A DNA stretch of 64,000 nt from Pyrus communis (lineage: Eukaryota > Streptophyta > Magnoliopsida > Rosales > Rosaceae): positions 15,072,121 to 15,136,120 of the forward strand of contig NC_084817.1 in assembly GCF_963583255.1 (NCBI RefSeq), given 5' to 3'. The notes under the pieces were generated by a model. That model saw only the letters and a list, made by a program, of their open reading frames with translations. It searched no databases and was not told the origin of the DNA. Below, in pieces: positions 58,846 to 64,000 of this stretch. Numbering within the stretch: position 1 is the stretch's first letter; each line of letters starts with the position of its first letter. The translations under genes and the position numbers were made by a program.

Positions 58846-61801
58846 TGATGCGTTATTTTATACGCACACAAATTAAACCCTATTTGTGACAATTGTAGTA
58901 ATGATGTAAGTAGGGATCGTTCTAACCGGGGATTAACTAGGGGTGCTAATCTAATTTGAATTGACTTTAAAACACAAAAATTAAATGTAAATACTCTTAA
59001 CAAGACTACTATGACTCAGAATGGCTTTGAAAAACTCAAACTGCCTAAAACAATCAAATTGACTCAAATAGAAACTAGAACTTGATTTAGACGAATTTGA
59101 AACTGTTTATGACTCCAAAAGCTTAAAGATACAAAAATAAAACAAATACGAATGATTAAGACTCAACGAAAATATGGGGGAAATGTGTTTGGACGATATT
59201 AAATTAAATGGACAGAATATAATTAAAGGCAAAATGTAAATATGAATGTGATGAAAATATGGATGATGGAATAGCCAAGGGGTTCTTCTCCACACATGTT
59301 ACACTTGCATACAATATTGATTCTCAGTTGGTCTTTCGATAAGTTGTGAAACTCAATGCTCCAAGTTAATTATGTCCGCTTAAATTAACTTTCAGATTTC
59401 CCTAAATTCGTTGGATTGAATGGAATACGCATTACAACCAAATTATTCTTAATCAAAGTCCCTAACTATGGAATACGCATGATAGAGACATTCAACAAAG
59501 ATCATTAAGTTCAATGAAAATTATAAGTGTTGACGAGGCATTCGTTACTATGGAATACGCATGAAACTTATGCCAAGAATTCGTTTAACGCGATTGTTTA
59601 TAAGCAACCTCCACTACTTGTGAATATAAGTTCATAAAGATTAGGTGAAACTCACTTATATACTAGCGTCATATTCATGCATGAAAATTAAGCTTGCAAT
59701 CTCAATGAACATACATAAATAAGTTATCAATCAAACAGTTAAACGAATTGAATCCACAACTTATGAAATTCCAACCAAAAGTAATCAATTCATATTGCAA
59801 ATATAAACATAGTTTCGAATCACCCCCTAGCTAAAGGGGGTTTAGTTCCTCATAACCTTGAAATCAAAGAAACAACTAAACATTCCAACAACTCAAACTT
59901 GAATTGTATGAACGTTTAGGCACTCTTCTCTTCCATTACAAAACAAAGAAAATTGAATTCAAACATTGAAATCAAAGAAACACCTAAACATTCCAACAAC
60001 TCAAACTTTGAATTGTATGAACGTTTAGGCACTCTTCTCTTCCTCGTTGTTGTGGCACAAGGTCTAAGGTGAGCTTTGAGGATTATGTGAAGTGTTTTGG
60101 AAGGATGGGAAGTGGTTAGATAGTGGCTGCAATGGAGGAGAAAAACTGCACAGAAATGGAGGGGGATTTGCGGCACAAGGGTTGTGTTTATGTTGTGTGA
60201 AGTTGTGTTGTGAATGAGATGAGATCTTCCATGAATGAATGAATGCTAGGGTATTTATAGGAGTAGTGGAGGGAACATAGGGCTGTTTTTTTAAGCATGC
60301 ATGTGCAGGAATGTGGTGGAAAACAGCTAGGAAAGCTGGAAAGGAAAATGAATGCCACGGCAAAGACAGTTTTGTGAATGATGGCAGGTTGTGTGATGGT
60401 TTTGTTGTTGGTTAAAGCTTGTGAAAGCATGTGCAATGTGTGGTGGATGAATGAGATTGCATGTGGCTTTATGGTTGAATGATTAAAGGGTGCATGTGGG
60501 TGGATATGTAGCTGAAAATGATGAATTAGACAACCTGGAAATGGCAAGGGAAATGCACGGATTAGACTTGTTGTTTGTGTGAAGTGTGTGTGAATGCATG
60601 TGAGTGGCTGATTTGTGTGTTGGGAAATCATGTGAATTAAAGGGATGAAGGTGGGTTATGCATGGCATGGGTAGGAGTGGAATGATAGCTAGGTTATGAT
60701 GATGAATGCATGTGGAATTGCAAGGAGGAAAGGTGCAGAAAATGGAAGGGGATGCACGGCATTGGGTAGTGTTGTGTGATTTGTTTTGTGGTTAATGGGA
60801 ATGTGGTTGAATGATTAAATGGACATATGGGGTGTAATTGCAAAGGGAATGCAAAGTGAATGAATAATGAATGCATGTGCACTGTTTTTTGGAGAAAGGT
60901 GGCTGAATGTGCATGTGAATTAGGTTGTGAAAACATGTGGAATGTGGCTGGAATTGATGAGTAATGCACGGCTTTGTTGTTGGTTCTTTGGTGATGAATG
61001 CAATGATGAAATGGATGGGAGTGCATGTGGATTAGGTGGTGTAATGATGAAGTGGGAAGTGGAAGAATGTGGTTGGAAATGGCTAAGGGGATGCACGGCT
61101 AGGAAGAAGAATGAATGATGTGCATGTGTGTGAATGCATGTGGATTAGGTGGAAAGAGGTGGGTGTGCATGTGAGTTGAAATGCATATGTTTAAATGGTT
61201 GAAATGTGTAGATGATTATGAGTATGATAAGTGATAAGTGAATGATATGTTAAGTGATAAATGAATGATATGTGGTGAGTGATAAGTGAATGGAAGTGAT
61301 AAGTGATAAGTGAATGGAAGTGATAAGTGAATGGTTTGATAAGTGATAAGTGAGTGGAAGTGATAAGTGATAAATGAATGATATGTGGTGAGTGATAAGT
61401 GAATGCTTTAAGTGTTTAAAATAGGGAACAAAGCCCTTCCTTGCATGGCAAGGAAGGGGGACACAAGGAAACACACGACAATGTCCTAAGGTTGCAAGGA
61501 ATGTTGTTTTTGTGTTCTAAAATGCGTAGGAGTCTTCAATGATGCTTAAACATGAGGTCTTTTAGGATTTAACTTTCCTACTTCAAGTCTTTAATTTCGT
61601 CCATCCTCTTGGCTCCAAGCATATGATATCCATTCCAATCTCTAATTTGCTCCAAAAGGCTCCAAAAGGCATCCTTTTGCATACCTTGCCCTTAGAACCT
61701 GAAAACACACAAAAGAAGCATAAAGGACTAAAATAACTAAAGAAACATAACGTAAATGCACGAGAACAAGCCATTTAAGTCGCATGAATATGCTCCTATC
61801 A
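58846..61801 (-). mobile_element. Z 5' LTR
   Basis: 2956 bp from TGATGCGTTA (58846) to TATCA (61801). A minus-strand TATA (GTATTTATAGG) lies near 60255; hairpin CCCCCT...AGGGGG 59823-59840; GTGATAAGTG minisatellite 61220-61405. Its start portion is diverged from the other LTRs, which makes Z a distinct subfamily. Confidence 0.83.
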
Positions 61802-63527
61802 GTGCATGTGGATGAAATAATGATGGAAAAAGAGCTAGGTTGTTGGTGTGTGAATGCATGTGTTGAATTTGTGATGCAATGATGAAAGAGTAAGTGCATG
61901 TGTGTGTGAATGGTGGTGCAATGATGAAAGAGTAAGTGCATGTGTGTGTGAATGGTGGTGCAATGATGAAATGATGAAGTAGGAAGGTGGAAATGCATGT
62001 GTTGAATTGGTGGTGCAATGATGAAAGAGTAAGTGCATGTGTGTGTGAATGGTGGTGCAATGATGAAAGAGTAAGTGCATGTGTGTGTGAATGCATGTGG
62101 CTAAGGGTTGTTGATTGGGCTAGAGGTTTTGCATGGCTCAAAGGATTGTTTGATTGGGCTAGGCCTTTTGTTTTATGTCCAAAGTGCATACAAGGCTTTC
62201 AAATTCGTCCAACACTTTGGCTCCAAGCATATGCTATCCATTCCAAGCCCAATTTTGCTCCAAAATGCATCTTTTTGCTTCTTTAGCCATATGAACCTAA
62301 AAACACACGAAAATGGCTTAAACTACTAAAACAACTATGAATTAACAACATAGATGCACGAAAACAAGCTAAGTAAGTCGCCTAAATATGCTCCTATCAG
62401 TATGGAGATAAACCCCTTAGCTAGCATTCATTCCATTTCATCAATTTCACATTTACATTCTGCCTTAATTACAATCTGTCCATTTAGTTTATTTTCGTCC
62501 AAACCTCAATCCCCATTTATTTTAAAGTGTTAGTTTAGTTAGAAAGTGTCTTAGTTTGTGTTTATAAGAGTTTTGATTCAATTTGTTACACAATTTCGTC
62601 CAAATTCACCAAAGTGCTCAAAACTGCCCAGAAAGTGTTTTTAAGGCAGTTTTGAGTGTTTTGGGTGATGTTTGAGTCTTTTGGTTTGTTTTAGTGTTTT
62701 AAGCGTTTAGCTTCGCATTCTTTGAGTTTAGTTTAGTGTTTTAAACTTTATTTTACGTTTTTGAGTCAATTTCCAAGTGATTTGCAATCCCTCCTAATCC
62801 CCGGTCCAGAACGATCCCTACTTACATCATTACTACAATTGTCAAAAAGAGGGTTTAATTTGTGTGCGTATAAATCCCGCATCACAATTCATGTAGGGAA
62901 CTTGTGGGGAATGCTTTGAGTTGTCGTATGCAATCATCCAATTCAATAACGTGAGGAAAATCTGAGGGTTAATTAGTGCAATTCACGGTTAATCTGGGGT
63001 GTTGAGGTTCATGGTTTATCGGAAAAGCAACTGGAAATCAATTTATGTTAGAAAGTATCATGTGTGGAGAAGTATCCCTTGGCTATCCCATCATCCATTA
63101 GTTTTTCTTATTTTCGTCCAACATATGTTTTAAAGTTTTAAGTCACTTGTTTTCTTTCAAATTCGTCCAAAATCAAAACCCCTTTCTTATTTGTTCCAAA
63201 TCTGTCCAAAAGAGTCTTTTTGAGTCTTTAGAGTCAAAACCAAGTGTATTTTCGTCCAAATTAAGTCCTAGAGTCTAAATTGAGTCTTTTTGGTTGTTTT
63301 GAGTTGTTTTGATTCTTTTAAGTTTGTTTTTGGTCATATAAGTTAGTAAGACTCTTGTGAGGTCATTTAAAGTGTTTTAAAGCATATTTTCACATCCTTG
63401 AGTCAATTTTCATTAGATTAGCAATCCCTCCTAATCCCCGGCCTAGAACGATCCCTACTTATATCTATACTACAATTGTCAAAAAGAGGGTTTAATTTGA
63501 GTGCTATCTTTTATCACATCAAATTTT

Positions 63528-63545
63528 TGGCGCCGTTGCCGGGGA
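63528..63545 (+). other. E3 primer-binding site
   Basis: Perfect tRNA-Asp match six bases after the E3 LTR end (63521). The leader 63546-63639 carries the TTAGCAATTTTGCTAA inverted block. Confidence 0.93.
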
Positions 63546-63639
63546 TTAGCAATTTTGCTAATCCCCCGTTGTTTCTTTTTGTTTTCTTTTTGTTTTAGCT
63601 ACTGACCTAGTTTCTTTTCTTGTTTGTAGGTACTAGTTT

Positions 63640-64000
63640 ATGACTCGTAGTTCTCAACCTGTTAGTGCAAACATCTTGGATTTTGACGACGATTTTGAGC
63701 GCACTTTGAGGAAGAAGAAGAAGAACCCAGAATCTAGTACGGCTCCCAACCTTGAGGAGGAGGAAGAGCCAACGCCAAGGGAGGAAAAAGAACCCACGGC
63801 ACAAGAGGAAGAAACCATGGCAGTGGACAACCATAAAATCAAGGAGCTTTCCGCTTCGGGAATAGCCAATGCCGCACCCTTGTGCATCCAATACCCAAGG
63901 GCGGCTCAAGACAAGACCGACAAATTTGAATTGAAGTCAAGCTTGTTGCACCACATTCCAAAGTTCCATGAACTGTCCATGGAGGATCCCAACAAGCATT
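63640..64000 (+). CDS. E3 gag, 5' part (runs off the window)
   Basis: The first 120 codons of Athila Gag, starting MTRSSQ at ATG 63640. An acidic Glu-rich linker, KELSASGIANAAPLC and the SSLLHHIPKFHELSMEDPNKH entry to the capsid core are all in one frame. This copy lacks both the E1 frameshift and the G1 nonsense change, so it is undamaged as far as it can be seen. The overlapping minus-strand ORFs are shadows. Confidence 0.9.
   Translation, partial: MTRSSQPVSANILDFDDDFERTLRKKKKNPESSTAPNLEEEEEPTPREEKEPTAQEEETMAVDNHKIKELSASGIANAAPLCIQYPRAAQDKTDKFELKSSLLHHIPKFHELSMEDPNKH

Larger units (their letters stand above)
52033..62399 (-). mobile_element. LTR O (minus), rearranged host of element Z
   Basis: Terminal sequences TGATGCGG (52033) and TATCA (62399) with perfect GTATG duplications (52028-52032 and 62400-62404) inside LTR P. 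O-derived sequence is 52033-52257, 53082-53661 and 61802-62399. Inside are an element-A LTR fragment and element Z. Its left and right parts overlap by about 240 bp (53419-53661 and 61802-62060). Confidence 0.8.
49700..62884 (+). mobile_element. Solo LTR P (plus), split by O
   Basis: Parts 49700-52032 and 62405-62884 (2813 bp), flanked by CAATT (49695-49699 and 62885-62889) inside the E3 LTR. TATA-like TATAAAAA 51034-51041; CATGCA motifs throughout 50205-50995. The ORFs here rich in His, Thr and Ser are repeat readings. Confidence 0.9.
48272..63521 (+). mobile_element. E3 5' LTR, split by solo LTR P
   Basis: Parts 48272-49699 and 62890-63521 (about 2.06 kb). It starts TGATAGGAGCATATTTAGGC and ends CACATCA just before a PBS. 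It contains its own TATA (CTATATAAATAG near 49015-49026). It opens a plus-strand Athila element that continues past the window. Confidence 0.88.

Noticed and set aside
61888..62090. CRISPR-like array (regularly spaced repeats)
   Set aside because: It is a contiguous 42-bp minisatellite without unique spacers, in plant retroelement DNA.

Overview
The window is plant nuclear DNA made up entirely of nested LTR retrotransposons. I see no host gene, rRNA, tRNA gene or CRISPR array. Every element shows Athila-lineage (Ty3/gypsy) hallmarks: 1.8-2.8 kb LTRs starting TGATAGGAGC and ending in CA, a primer-binding site matching the 3' end of plant tRNA-Asp, Athila-like Gag/PR/RT/RH/INT, and 5-bp target duplications. 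That indicates a flowering plant. I cannot fix the species from the sequence alone.

Layout from the left: (1) 1-2302, a different Athila-like element (A): LTR end, PBS and a truncated gag. (2) 2303-5930, two LTR fragments facing each other 3' end to 3' end as a large inverted repeat. (3) 5931-48271, a minus-strand Athila remnant (G1; gag fragments, PBS, 5' LTR) blown apart by insertions. Its gag holds two solo LTRs: X (6246-43525, minus) and S3 (43557-46150, plus). X holds a non-autonomous element N1 (7622-42301, minus). N1 holds solo LTR S1 (9416-11792), solo LTR S2 (37515-40172) and a complete non-autonomous element N2 (16607-36742). The 3' LTR of N2 holds a nearly intact autonomous Athila, E1 (18759-29970, plus). 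Eight of these insertions have matching 5-bp target duplications, and three have a sister LTR in the window that preserves the empty site. (4) 48272-64000, the 5' LTR, PBS and first 120 gag codons of a plus-strand Athila (E3) leaving the window. Its LTR contains solo LTR P (49700-62884), which contains LTR O (52033-62399), which contains a third non-autonomous element, Z (about 53662-61801).

E1 encodes Gag, protease, RT, RNase H and integrase, with one single-base frameshift in gag and one in-frame stop in the integrase zinc domain. Its two LTRs differ at only about 10 of 1813 positions, so it is recent. N1, N2 and Z kept the cis signals (LTRs, PBS, three polypurine tracts) but lost gag-pol, and presumably move with proteins from relatives like E1.

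The most interesting feature is what N1, N2 and Z carry instead: a GC-richer cassette of about 1.9 kb, absent from E1, holding a roughly 220-codon gene on the strand opposite to the element, with its own promoter-like region. The protein has an N-terminal LxLxLxL (EAR-like) motif, a leucine zipper, a short basic patch and a variable Pro/Met pentapeptide tail. Codon changes between copies suggest past purifying selection.
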